The notes beneath the pieces were generated by a model. It worked only from the letters and a program-made list of their open reading frames with translations, was not told the origin of the DNA and ran no database searches. A stretch of DNA of 64,000 nucleotides from Aridibaculum aurantiacum (GTDB lineage: Bacteria > Bacteroidota > Bacteroidia > Chitinophagales > Chitinophagaceae). The position numbers were made by a program, and so were the translations under genes. Location of the stretch: assembly GCF_017355875.1 (NCBI RefSeq), contig NZ_JAFEWC010000001.1, positions 1,736,001 to 1,800,000 on the forward strand, written 5' to 3'. Of the stretch, positions 36,201 through 44,151 are shown piece by piece. The first letter of the stretch is position 1, and each line of letters starts with the position of its first letter.

Positions 36201-36313
36201 AAACAATTAATCAACAAGTAGAGATCGATATGCAGGAACTACCTGCTGGTATATATACAGTTACTTATTCTAACAACAGTTACCATGAGGCAATTCAGGT
36301 TGTAAAAAAGTAA
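33260..36313 (+). CDS. Choice-of-anchor I / Calx-beta domain secreted protein with T9SS type A sorting domain
   Basis: 1017 residues. Signal peptide (about 1-22). An N-terminal ~200-residue beta domain (ITQWNFNSNPPDASNTT) is followed by a Calx-beta domain (about 220-335, ending HFTVMIMDDD). A seven-bladed-propeller choice-of-anchor I domain comes next (about 345-850, with LFIANSIGGKIDIVDFSNP, TANEGEPN, ITANEGDARE and DDKGPEPEGIALG). Then come a fibronectin-like segment and a C-terminal sorting domain (VFPNPVTDKLVV through GIYTVTYSN). Propellers of this type occur on alkaline-phosphatase-like surface proteins. Catalysis is unproven here; an extracellular phosphoesterase or scaffold role is inferred. 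Confidence 0.88.
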   Translation: MIRTATLFFFSLIFILPASLQAQNIITQWNFNSNPPDASNTTGSTVASTGTGTISTIGGATAAFSSGSANGGSSDPGSDNTGWNISGFPAQGAANKTAGIQFSASTVGHQNIVVMFDLRHSNTAPRHFSVQYTTDVNASPVVWTEFTVDSTTAGDTWVNKRTYDMSSISALANNANAGFRVVAAFRPATSTYIPSTLTSNYATTGTWRFDMITIKDTTYPALGAVSFVGTRADVMETTTEVKVVAKIMGGGAAASADLEILPISTATAGTDYVIPASMKFEWEAGADNVNDTIIFTINNDALAEPAEYFIVRLVNPVNVTLPAATANHFTVMIMDDDRQAPVATQSVTLQHVASFSNGTAGTNSAEIVAHDPATQRLFIANSIGGKIDIVDFSNPASASLISSIAMTPYDNINSIAFRNGVLAAAVENADPQLPGKVVFFNASGNFISQVEVGAMPDMITFNHAGTKVLTANEGEPNANYTIDPEGSISIIDISGGVANVTAANVTTATFGSFNSQAAALRAAGVRIFGPGATVAQDMEPEYITISDNDQLTYVACQENNAIAVVDIATATVIEIRPLGIKDHMAAGNALDVSDQGGLVQIANWPVKGLYMPDAIASYRVGGETYIITANEGDAREYTGAIVEAQRLGSSSYTLDPVKFPYAEALKANLGRLNVTNASGDTDGDGDFDEIHAFGARSISIWNATTGALVWDSKDEMEVITAKHPVFGAIFNASNANNNLKNRSDDKGPEPEGIALGEINGKQYAFVALERIGGCMVYDVTDPANPLFVDYANTRSVATYGGDNGAEGVIFISAANSPNGKPMVILANEVSSTLTFYNINTPVLNIALAGISASNNGSYNKINWNTHSEATGDRFELQRSTDGNSFRSIANINANGTPSAYVYKDESPAIGVNYYRLQLHHVDGTSTYSRVVTATTGVANKALVKVFPNPVTDKLVVRVDASQTGAGQVRISNLAGVVVLAKTINQQVEIDMQELPAGIYTVTYSNNSYHEAIQVVKK

Positions 36314-36370
36314 AGTAAAGAACTACTGTAGAGTAAAGACATCCAATATTTCACATATAGTTTTCTCATG

Positions 36371-36397
36371 AAGCACCTGGCTTATGCCGGGTGCTTT
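36371..36397. terminator. Bidirectional terminator
   Basis: AAGCACC-T-GGC (36371-36381) and GCC-G-GGTGCTT (36386-36396) around a TTAT loop, followed by TCAATTTTA. It lies between the converging choice-of-anchor gene and the lipoprotein gene. Confidence 0.7.
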
Positions 36398-36420
36398 CAA
36401 TTTTAATGGACCCAATCGTT

Positions 36421-37143
36421 CTAATTAATGTTCAAACCCACTGTAAACCCAATCCAAGGTTTTTGCTGGTATATCCAAACTTTCCGGTTCTTATCTAACA
36501 GACGATCAAAACCAACGGCTGCGCCAAATGTTATATCGCCTATGCCTACCAAGGCAGAGATACCTTTCGTCAGCACAACTCCATCATATTCTGATTGCAC
36601 ATGGTTTTCAGTTACCGATGCATTCATTTGTGTAGCACCTATGCCTATAAATCCTCCAACACTATAAGCAAAGTGATTTATTCTCTGCTGAAATTTGTTC
36701 AGTGGTGTTTTGTCGTACGAAAGAATGTAAAGATCTGTTCTGTATCCAATGAACTCTGCTGCATTGAAGTTTGTGTTTATTTGATTAGGTAACCCTTTTG
36801 TGTACGGACGATATTTAAAAAGGATCGTCATTACATCAAGATCAAAACTGCGGTTGATGAATTTTGTATTTTTCCATGTACCGCCCTGTGCCGGGTTCAT
36901 ATTTATTAATGAAAAGGCAGAAGTGTCAGCATTCCATCCTGTTTTGGTTTTCGCTACCGGGTACATCTTGATGGTGTCTTCCTTTACATCTACAAACACC
37001 CGTTTCTTTTCCTGTTCTTTCAACATGTAAATTCCTGGCTCCAGCTTTTTCCTGGAAGTTTCATTGATGATACTGCATCCGGGAGCAATCATCATGCACA
37101 GGATAATTATTCCTTTGATCTTAATGGGTACTTGTGAAAGCAT
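36421..37143 (-). CDS. Hypothetical lipoprotein, possibly with outer-membrane beta structure
   Basis: 240 residues. The N-terminus MLSQVPIKIKGIIILCMM leads to a lipobox-like APGC (Cys about 23). The body has amphipathic strands, and the end VWIYQQKPWIGFTVGLNIN looks like the closing strand of a small outer-membrane barrel. I recognise no family. It is divergent from the TonB-dependent receptor-like gene downstream of 37297; whether the two are related in function is unknown. Confidence 0.6.
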   Translation of the reverse strand: MLSQVPIKIKGIIILCMMIAPGCSIINETSRKKLEPGIYMLKEQEKKRVFVDVKEDTIKMYPVAKTKTGWNADTSAFSLINMNPAQGGTWKNTKFINRSFDLDVMTILFKYRPYTKGLPNQINTNFNAAEFIGYRTDLYILSYDKTPLNKFQQRINHFAYSVGGFIGIGATQMNASVTENHVQSEYDGVVLTKGISALVGIGDITFGAAVGFDRLLDKNRKVWIYQQKPWIGFTVGLNIN

Positions 37144-37296
37144 TGTACAAAATTGGTAGAAAATGCTGTAAGTGTAGAGGCCAGCTAATACTTCTGCAGC
37201 ATTACCTCCTTCTACAGAAATGGGATGAGTGGTTTCATTAGCACGAAGCTTTTCGTAAACTTTATATACAACACCAACACTTGTAGCAATCAGCTT

Positions 37297-39708
37297 ATGA
37301 AAATATTATTTACACTTATCGCAGCTCTTATTTGTACCGCATCTATAGCACAACAACTTGCTGTAACAGGCATAGTAGCTGATGAACAAGGTCGTCCGCT
37401 TCCTTTTGTAAATGTTACTTTAATTTCTACTAAAAAAGGAGCTGCTGCATCCGGCGCCACTCTCACCGATTCTTCCGGAAAATTCTCTGTTGCCGTACCA
37501 GCCGTAGGCGAGTGGAAGCTTTCACTAAGTGCTATAGGCTTCGCTAAAAAGGATTCTGTTTTTTCTGTAGCAGGCACTGATCCTATTCACTCCTTAGGAA
37601 CTATCAGGCTAAAGAACGAGTGGAAGGTGCTGGATAATGTAGATGTACTTTCTATGCGACCAACCATTACTCAACTTGCAGATAAGTTGGTGATAAACGT
37701 GCAAGGGACAGCCATGGCTGCAGGTAATACTGCCTTTGGATTGTTGAGTAAAGCACCTGGTGTATTTGTAGATCCTGAAGGCGCTATTCAATTGAATGGA
37801 CGTGGTGGCGTTACCCTGATGATTGATGGCAGGCTTACTTTTCTGTCTGTCAGAGACCTTCGCAACCTGCTGGAGAATACACCTGCTGAAAACATAAAGA
37901 GCATTGAGATTATTTCTAATCCTTCTGCTAAATATGATGCTGAAGGAACCTCAGGTATTATCAATATAGTTTTTAAGAAAAACGTTTTACGCGGAACCAA
38001 TGGTACGGTAACTACTACTTATTCTACAAACCTGAAGCAACATTTATATGGTGCCGGTGTAACTTTGAATCATAAAAGCAATCGCTGGAATTCATTCCTT
38101 ATATCGGACTTTAACCGCCGTGGCAGTGGCAGGGAAGCTACATTTACCCGTGTATTTAGAAATAACAATTCTACTACCTATTTCGATCAAACGGCAGTTG
38201 GTAACTGGAGCAATATTGGACCTCCTTCTTTGCGCATCGGTTCCGATTATACTATTAATGAAAAACATAGTGTTGGATTTATAGCATCTTATTTTACCAA
38301 TACTGCCAATTCTGAATTTTTAACCAAAACATTTATTGGCCCGGATCCTAAACTGCCTTTTCAATTTGTAGAAGCCAATAATTATAATAAGAATACGCTG
38401 GTTAATGGTGTAGCTAATATTCATTATTCCGGTAAGCTAGATACATTAGGTTCTACACTTTCTGCTGATTTTGATTTTGCACCTATACGCAACAAAGGTG
38501 ATGGAGATTTTTTCAACACGTTTACACGATTAACCGATGGCCAAATAACTACTGATAACCTGTACACCTACACACCAAATGGTTATGATATTTATTCAGG
38601 AAAAATTGATTTTAGCTATGCGCTAAATAAACAGCATAAATTAGAAACAGGTACACGTGTCAGCCAGGTTATTTCAGATAATGATTTTCGTTTTTATTTT
38701 AATAACAATGGGCTGGTGGTAGATCCGCAGCGCACTAATCATTTTCATTATAAAGAAAATATTTATGCAGCTTATTTAAACTGGAACGGGCAATTGGGTA
38801 AGAAGACATCTATGCAAGCAGGCTTGCGTGCTGAACAAACCAAATCGCGTGGCCAATCTTTTACCACACGTGAAGTGAATGATCGTAATTACCTCGACTT
38901 TTTTCCATCAGTTTTTTTGCAGCATAAAGTATCGGATAATTATAATGTGGCTGTTAACTATAGCCGCAGGCTAAACCGTCCTAACTATGGTAATCTTAAC
39001 CCGTTTCGTAGTTACCGCGATCCTTACACATGGACAGTAGGCAATCCATACTTGCGGCCACAGTATACGCAGTTGTTCAATGTTAGCCAGACATTCAAGA
39101 AGATATATGTGGTGCAGATGTTTTACCAATATACAAAGGATGTGATGATTGAATTGCCAATGCCGGATGCCGTAAACAATGTGACTGTGTATACAACAGG
39201 TAATGTAGATGATAGTTATAGTACAGGCATCTCGGCTATTGTGCCGGTAAAGCTCGGCAGAAAATGGGATACCCGCAATACAACCCAATTATCGTACAGC
39301 AGGTTTAGTGCTATGCAGAACAATGAACTATTGGTTAATGAACAATTGTTCTATTATTTCCAAAGTGCGCATACTATTTTGCTACCTAAAGATCTACGGG
39401 CCGAAGCTACTTTTCTTTACCGTGGGCCTGCCGCATCAGGCTTGTATCACCAGCAGGGTATGTACCGCATAGATCTTGCTTTCAGCAAAGCGTTTTTCAA
39501 AAAGAAGCTTGAGCTTGCAGTAAATATCACTGACCTGACAAAAGGATGGCGATTTAGATGGGCAGCTAATTACGGGGGTAATATAAATAAGTTTGACCAG
39601 TATATGCGTTGGCGCACCTTTGGTATTACCCTGCGTTACAAATTCAGTAGAGGACAAAAAGCTGAATTACGCCAGCGTTCAGGTCCTGATGAATTAAACA
39701 GGTTGTAA
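37297..39708 (+). CDS. TonB-dependent receptor-like outer membrane beta-barrel protein (OMP_b-brl_3 family)
   Basis: 803 residues from the ATG at 37297; the frame extends to 37225 but the preceding 24 residues lack family likeness and the signal peptide starts at MKILFTLIAAL. After the signal (about 1-18) there is a carboxypeptidase-regulatory domain (about 20-105, VTGIVADEQGRPLPFVNV). A plug-like region with AKYDAEGTSGIINIVFKK follows, and then a large barrel with the family signature YSRRLNRPNYGNLNPF. Such proteins import unknown ligands. No SusD partner is encoded next to it. Confidence 0.88.
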   Translation: MKILFTLIAALICTASIAQQLAVTGIVADEQGRPLPFVNVTLISTKKGAAASGATLTDSSGKFSVAVPAVGEWKLSLSAIGFAKKDSVFSVAGTDPIHSLGTIRLKNEWKVLDNVDVLSMRPTITQLADKLVINVQGTAMAAGNTAFGLLSKAPGVFVDPEGAIQLNGRGGVTLMIDGRLTFLSVRDLRNLLENTPAENIKSIEIISNPSAKYDAEGTSGIINIVFKKNVLRGTNGTVTTTYSTNLKQHLYGAGVTLNHKSNRWNSFLISDFNRRGSGREATFTRVFRNNNSTTYFDQTAVGNWSNIGPPSLRIGSDYTINEKHSVGFIASYFTNTANSEFLTKTFIGPDPKLPFQFVEANNYNKNTLVNGVANIHYSGKLDTLGSTLSADFDFAPIRNKGDGDFFNTFTRLTDGQITTDNLYTYTPNGYDIYSGKIDFSYALNKQHKLETGTRVSQVISDNDFRFYFNNNGLVVDPQRTNHFHYKENIYAAYLNWNGQLGKKTSMQAGLRAEQTKSRGQSFTTREVNDRNYLDFFPSVFLQHKVSDNYNVAVNYSRRLNRPNYGNLNPFRSYRDPYTWTVGNPYLRPQYTQLFNVSQTFKKIYVVQMFYQYTKDVMIELPMPDAVNNVTVYTTGNVDDSYSTGISAIVPVKLGRKWDTRNTTQLSYSRFSAMQNNELLVNEQLFYYFQSAHTILLPKDLRAEATFLYRGPAASGLYHQQGMYRIDLAFSKAFFKKKLELAVNITDLTKGWRFRWAANYGGNINKFDQYMRWRTFGITLRYKFSRGQKAELRQRSGPDELNRL

Positions 39709-39883
39709 ATATTTTTTTGCTTGCGTCTGATATTAAAAAAACATTCAGATGAGTTTTTAAAGACTTCATAATTACCAATAGTTAAGCATTTAAATTCGTT
39801 GATTATTAAGAATAGAATATTGTTTTAAATCAGTTTCTTCTAAATAAATAATCTATTATTGCTGGTATAACCAAAACTATTTT

Positions 39884-40453
39884 ATGAGGTCGCTCCTGGT
39901 TTCACTGCTGCTGATTTTCTTTTTTCAGTCAAATGCTCAGATCAATAAAGGTCAATTTCTGGTAGGAGGGAGTGGGACATTCTCTTCTGGTAAATACACT
40001 TTTGCTGAGACTAAATTCCGAACTCTTGAAATTGATGGTAATGCTGGTTTTTTCATATTAAATAAATTAGCTGCTGGTCTCCATACTGGATATAATAGAT
40101 ACACCGAATTGTATACCACCCAAACAAACAATTTCAGGCAGTTTCAAAGATCCATTGACATAGGACCATTTGTTCGATATTATTTCTTGAATGCATCAAA
40201 AAAATTTAATCTTCTCGCCGATGCTAGCTACTACCGTAGTTGGTCTAAAAGTGGAAACCAAGGTGGCAGTAGTAAACACCAGAGTTTTGGTTATTCCTTT
40301 GGTGCAGGCCCTGTATTTTTTCTTAACCCTCATGTTTCTTTAGAAAGTACAGTGAACTATGAGTATAGCGATGAACTGATATTGCCTAAAACTTTAAGAG
40401 TAAAACTTGGTTTCCAGGTGCATTTGTCTGCTTTGAAATCTGCCAAAAGATAG
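39884..40453 (+). CDS. Small outer membrane beta-barrel protein
   Basis: 189 residues with a signal peptide (about 1-19, ends SNAQ). Alternating strands such as FLVGGSGTFSSG, LEIDGNAGFFILNKLAAGLHTGY, FGYSFGAGPVFFL and VKLGFQVHLSAL indicate an eight-strand OmpA/OmpX-like barrel. Function unknown; it follows the TonB receptor-like gene after 175 AT-rich bases that contain no other gene. Confidence 0.78.
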   Translation: MRSLLVSLLLIFFFQSNAQINKGQFLVGGSGTFSSGKYTFAETKFRTLEIDGNAGFFILNKLAAGLHTGYNRYTELYTTQTNNFRQFQRSIDIGPFVRYYFLNASKKFNLLADASYYRSWSKSGNQGGSSKHQSFGYSFGAGPVFFLNPHVSLESTVNYEYSDELILPKTLRVKLGFQVHLSALKSAKR

Positions 40454-40523
40454 ATTGAGCTACCAACAACTACAATCTATGCTCATTTACACAGCCTGGC
40501 GAACATCCAACTTGTTATTCCCT

Positions 40524-40531
40524 TACTTTTG
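40524..40531 (+). promoter_or_regulatory. -7 promoter element (TACTTTTG) of prfB
   Basis: Perfect TAnnTTTG ending 5 bases before the prfB ATG at 40537, implying a nearly leaderless mRNA. Confidence 0.55.
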
Positions 40532-40536
40532 CGGCC

Positions 40537-41629
40537 ATGACACAAGAACAAATTAAGGAAATGAGGGATCGGGTTTTGGTCCTAAGGAGGTTTCTTTGAC
40601 GTCGATAATCGACAGGCTAAAATAGATAATGATAAACAGCTATCGCTGTCACCGGGCTTCTGGGATGACAATGACAGAGCCACCGGCATTCTGAAAGAAA
40701 TAAAAGTGAATGAATACTGGGCAAAGCTTTACCAGCAGGTGGATTCTGCTGTAGAAGATTTTGCGGTTCTTTTTGAATTCTGGAAAGCTGGAGAAGCATC
40801 TGAAGAAGAGGTGAAGGAAGCGCATTCGGCTGCCATACTGGCTATAGAGGAAGCTGAATTTAAAAGCACACTTAACCAACCTGAAGACGAGTTGCCTGCG
40901 GTACTGCAGATAAATAGTGGTGCCGGTGGTACAGAAAGCCAGGACTGGGCCCAGATGCTGATGCGTATGTATCGCATGTATGGCGAAAAGCAAGGATGGT
41001 CCGTTACCGAGCTTGACCTGCAGGAAGGTGATGGTGCAGGAATAAAAAGCGCAACGCTTCAGTTCGATGGAGCATTCTCCTATGGTTTTTTAAAAGCAGA
41101 AAGCGGTGTACATCGCCTTGTGCGGATTTCTCCTTTTGATAGTAATGCACGCAGACATACATCCTTTGCCAGTGTATATGTTTACCCGCTGATTGATGAT
41201 AGTATAGAAATAGAAGTTAATCCATCTGATGTGGAATGGGCTTTCTTCAGAAGTGGCGGTGCAGGTGGTCAGAACGTAAATAAGGTAGAAACAGCTGTAA
41301 GACTAACACATAAACCTACCGGTATAATTGTAGAATGCCAGCAGGCACGTACGCAAGGTGAGAACCGCGAAAAAGCAATGACCATGCTGAAGAGCAGGTT
41401 GTATGAAGAAGAAATGCGTAAGCGTGAAGCCATCAAAAATGCTAACAATGCCAGTAAGAAAAAGATAGAGTGGGGCAGCCAGATACGCAGCTATGTTTTC
41501 CATCCTTACAAGATGATCAAAGATCATCGTACAGATTTTGAAGTAGGCAACGTAGGACCTGTGATGGATGGTGAGCTAGATGGTTTTATCAAAGCTTATT
41601 TGATGTTTCAGAAGGAGGAAGAATCGTGA
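40537..41629 (+). CDS. prfB: Peptide chain release factor 2, expressed by programmed +1 frameshift
   Basis: 363 residues, read as 40537-40596 joined to 40598-41629. The first frame (20 codons, [11 protein letters not shown]...) ends at an in-frame TGA (40597-40599). It is preceded by CTT and, three bases further, by the Shine-Dalgarno-like AGGAGG (40585-40590). This is the classic autoregulatory site AGGAGG-TTT-CTT-TGA: low RF2 lets the ribosome slip +1 and continue with [12 protein letters not shown]2 hallmarks downstream are the stop-codon-recognising SPF ([12 protein letters not shown]) and the catalytic GGQ ([11 protein letters not shown]). It terminates translation at UGA and UAA. A promoter element lies directly upstream. 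Confidence 0.96.
40585..40599 (+). promoter_or_regulatory. Programmed +1 ribosomal frameshift site in prfB
   Basis: AGGAGG, spacer TTT, slippery CTT, stop TGA, then C (40600), the poor termination context. Spacing is the same as in other bacterial prfB sites. Confidence 0.93.
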
Positions 41630-41634
41630 TCTGG

Positions 41635-41655
41635 AAATCAAAAGTCAAAATTCAA
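41635..41655 (+). repeat. Tandem heptamer tract, AAGTCAA type
   Basis: Three units AAATCAA, AAGTCAA, AATTCAA begin 5 bases after the prfB stop and run directly into the terminator stem. Confidence 0.65.
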
Positions 41656-41681
41656 AAGCTGCTCATGTTTGAGCAGCTTTT
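41654..41681 (+). terminator. prfB terminator
   Basis: AAAAGCTGCTCA (41654-41665), loop TGTT, TGAGCAGCTTTT (41670-41681), then TGTTT. Confidence 0.8.
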
Positions 41682-41797
41682 GTTTAAGCGACATCATTTT
41701 GTAGTTACTTGGTTAGTGTCAGCCTTTTGATCAGAAAATGTGTCAATAAATATTTGTTCTTCAGTCTGAACACAAGCATCAACATCAAGAGTTCAGG

Positions 41798-41825
41798 TTT
41801 TGATTTTTGACTTTTTACTTTTGAC
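41798..41825 (-). repeat. Tandem heptamer tract, GTCAAAA type
   Basis: On the minus strand, starting on the first base after the stop codon of the isoprenoid-synthase-like gene: GTCAAAA, GTAAAAA, GTCAAAA, ATCAAAA, with no gaps. Confidence 0.75.
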
Positions 41826-42818
41826 TTATATATTTTTCGCCAGTTCTTTTATATGCTTCAATGTTCTAAGGCGATTCTTATTCTTCCACATGTCGGTTAT
41901 CATTTCCTGGCGGGTTGCTTTATTCCAGTCTACGGGTGCGCCGTATTTATGTTCCGTTTCCTGTAAATGATCAATGGCGGTAAGTGTAAAGCCATGCAAT
42001 ACGCTCATCCTTCTTATGGTATTCATTTGGTGTTGGCGCTGGTTATCTGTGCTCAATACCATTTGATGCAGCGTTTGGCATTCATCCAAAAAGAATTGCC
42101 TCACCTGCTTAATAGAAGGCGCTGTGTTAAAATAGGTTTTGATGCCAGCCTGTGTGTCAAAGTAGATATCAAAACTGTCGTTGGTAAGTTGACCAACAAT
42201 AGCTGATTGATAAATAAACTGCAGCTCATTTTCCGTCCAATCTTCATCTACGAGTGAGGCAAACATCAGTGATGTATTGCCATTCTTCTCTCGACAAATG
42301 CGTACGATCTCATCAAGTGAAATGGCTGGATCTTGTTGCTTATTAGATACTGCCTGCCACTCCAATGCGATCTTTAATTGTTGGTAATATTTTTCTGTTA
42401 CTGGCCAGAAGGCTTTTAGCTCATTATTTAGCGAAACCAATAGTTGAGCTTTAGGAGCAAGACCCGTTTCATCAAGGTCTGTGGAAAGCAGGTGAAATAT
42501 TTCGTCTCTTGTCCAGCCGTCTTCGTCTACCAGGTCATCACAAATAGTGGCCATAGCGCCAACTAATGTCAACCGCTTTCTTTCATTGATTGTCAAGCCA
42601 CGACCTTTGATGGCTACATACATCTGCGCACATGCCAGCACCGTATACATCGGGTAATAAAAAAGGACCTTCTTTTTTTCAGTAGGATTTAACTGGTAAT
42701 GTAAGCGGTGCGTGTGCTTGTTTACCAATGGTTGTAAAAACCGGTTGATGAATGAAAGCTGGCGATATCCATCTGCAGTAAGAGAAAGCCCATATTGTAC
42801 TAATTGCCAGTTATTCAT
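41826..42818 (-). CDS. Putative class I isoprenoid (terpene/prenyl) synthase-like protein
   Basis: 330 residues, predicted all-helical. Residues 94-100 read DDLVDED after a helix (LVGAMATIC), matching the Asp-rich metal-binding motif of class I isoprenoid synthases. About 115 residues later, N213, D217 and D221 in NDSFDIYFD have the spacing of the second NSE/DTE Mg-binding motif. The order and separation fit the family. No other isoprenoid gene is nearby, so substrate (prenyl diphosphate) and product are unknown. Overall sequence is otherwise unfamiliar to me; a helical protein with coincidental acidic motifs is the alternative. Confidence 0.6.
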   Translation of the reverse strand: MNNWQLVQYGLSLTADGYRQLSFINRFLQPLVNKHTHRLHYQLNPTEKKKVLFYYPMYTVLACAQMYVAIKGRGLTINERKRLTLVGAMATICDDLVDEDGWTRDEIFHLLSTDLDETGLAPKAQLLVSLNNELKAFWPVTEKYYQQLKIALEWQAVSNKQQDPAISLDEIVRICREKNGNTSLMFASLVDEDWTENELQFIYQSAIVGQLTNDSFDIYFDTQAGIKTYFNTAPSIKQVRQFFLDECQTLHQMVLSTDNQRQHQMNTIRRMSVLHGFTLTAIDHLQETEHKYGAPVDWNKATRQEMITDMWKNKNRLRTLKHIKELAKNI

Positions 42819-42931
42819 GAAGAAGTGGTATCAGGCAAAAATAGGCGACAGGTAAATGCAATAATGATAAGAAAGTAGAACAACTATATTAACCAGTTGA
42901 TGTACGCATTGTATAACTACAAAATGAACGG

Positions 42932-44023
42932 TTAATTGTCCGGTTTGTATTCTATCACCACCACTGCATTTTTTTGCTCGGTAGAAGTGATGTGTAGTTC
43001 ATGCCGCTTTCCACCGGCAGTTATTATCATCAGTGCCGTATTAGGCGGAATAGAACCCAGGTTCTCTGCTATCATCACAAATTCATGATGCGTTTCATTC
43101 TCATCCACCTTTATGTTCAGTGAGATAGGCTTGTGCGTTAGAAGCTTCTTGCTTACGATAAGCTTATTGTTGTGATAAACAGATATGGTGTCACCATCTA
43201 TCTCACCATTATCGTACAGGTCTATTTTGAATTCTTTAGAAGAAATGATCACTTTCTTTGCCAGTTCATTCGTACGCTTCCTTATTACATCAGGCTTTTG
43301 TATGGGTGCTCTTTCCGTAGGTGGTGCTTGTACCAATTCTTCAGTAGGAGGAGGCAGTATACCCTTATTGATCTCGTTTTGCCTGTTCGTCCTGTTGTCC
43401 TTACTTACTATATTTTCTTCAGCTCCTGGCTTGATTCCTTTTGGCTGCACTGATTGCTGCGGTACTTTTGGAGTTGCCCTTGTAGGTGGCGCTTTAGCTG
43501 TATTGTTCTGTGCGTTCTGCCTGCGCTTTAGTTCATTTTCCCGCTTTACTAAAAAGTCTTCTTTATGAAAATCGCTTTCTTTTACTTTTTCCAGGTAAAC
43601 CTGCCCATTACCACAATCAGTTCCATTCTTCAGGTTGCGGCTGGTGTATGTTCCGGTTAATGTTTCTAAAGAACCCATTTTGCCATACTCAAGATAGCAT
43701 GTCATTAAGCATGGCTGGCTTTGGTCCCCGATCTTTACCTCCAGCAGTTTTGTCTCGTTGAAAACTATGTTATTCGTCTTCTTTGTGTAAATGCCTTTAA
43801 GATCGGCCTTGCCATAAAACACCGTGGTTTTGTATGAATAGGTAACACCATTCAGCGCATTGTTAGCTAGTTGCTCTACCTGTATCTCAAATTTGTAACG
43901 GTCTTCGTAGTATCCGAAGCTCTTTTGAACAAAATGTCCCTTCCAAATACCAGTGAGGTTTTGGGCACCGGCATTAGCAGAAATGATCAGTAAAGAAAAA
44001 AGAAGGGTACAAATAAACTTCAT
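42932..44023 (-). CDS. Secreted hypothetical protein
   Basis: 363 residues. Signal peptide (about 1-20, ends AGAQ). Residues ~22-150 form a beta-rich domain (LTGIWKGHFVQKS) reminiscent of lipocalin-like or DUF-type sensing domains. A basic, Gln/Asn/Pro-rich linker (about 160-250) follows, and a C-terminal ~100-residue beta domain (KIDLYDNGEIDGDTISVYHNN through TAGGKRHELHITS). The C-terminal domain recurs in Bacteroidota secreted proteins but I cannot name it. No enzymatic motif. Confidence 0.7.
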   Translation of the reverse strand: MKFICTLLFSLLIISANAGAQNLTGIWKGHFVQKSFGYYEDRYKFEIQVEQLANNALNGVTYSYKTTVFYGKADLKGIYTKKTNNIVFNETKLLEVKIGDQSQPCLMTCYLEYGKMGSLETLTGTYTSRNLKNGTDCGNGQVYLEKVKESDFHKEDFLVKRENELKRRQNAQNNTAKAPPTRATPKVPQQSVQPKGIKPGAEENIVSKDNRTNRQNEINKGILPPPTEELVQAPPTERAPIQKPDVIRKRTNELAKKVIISSKEFKIDLYDNGEIDGDTISVYHNNKLIVSKKLLTHKPISLNIKVDENETHHEFVMIAENLGSIPPNTALMIITAGGKRHELHITSTEQKNAVVVIEYKPDN

Positions 44024-44107
44024 CTAACAAATGTAACCTTGAATTTACAACGTGCTTCTAAAGAAGCGTTAAAAGGTGTAGCTATAAAACAAGGCAGTAG
44101 AAATAAA

Positions 44108-44133
44108 AAACGGTAGCTGTTGGGCTACCGTTT
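44108..44133 (-). terminator. Terminator of the etfBA operon
   Basis: AAACGGTAGC (44108-44117), loop TGTTGG, GCTACCGTTT (44124-44133), with TTTTTTATTT following on the minus strand. Confidence 0.8.
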
Positions 44134-44151
44134 CGTCTATTTTTTTAAGCT

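Noticed and set aside
35291-36217. 308-codon open frame on the minus strand inside the choice-of-anchor I gene
   Set aside because: Cys/Tyr/His-rich composition without a family match, wholly inside a gene with clear domains. It is a shadow frame.
40537-40600. Early stop in prfB as a sequencing error or pseudogene
   Set aside because: AGGAGG, 3-nt spacer and CTT-TGA-C match the known programmed frameshift site exactly, and both frames encode RF2 sequence.
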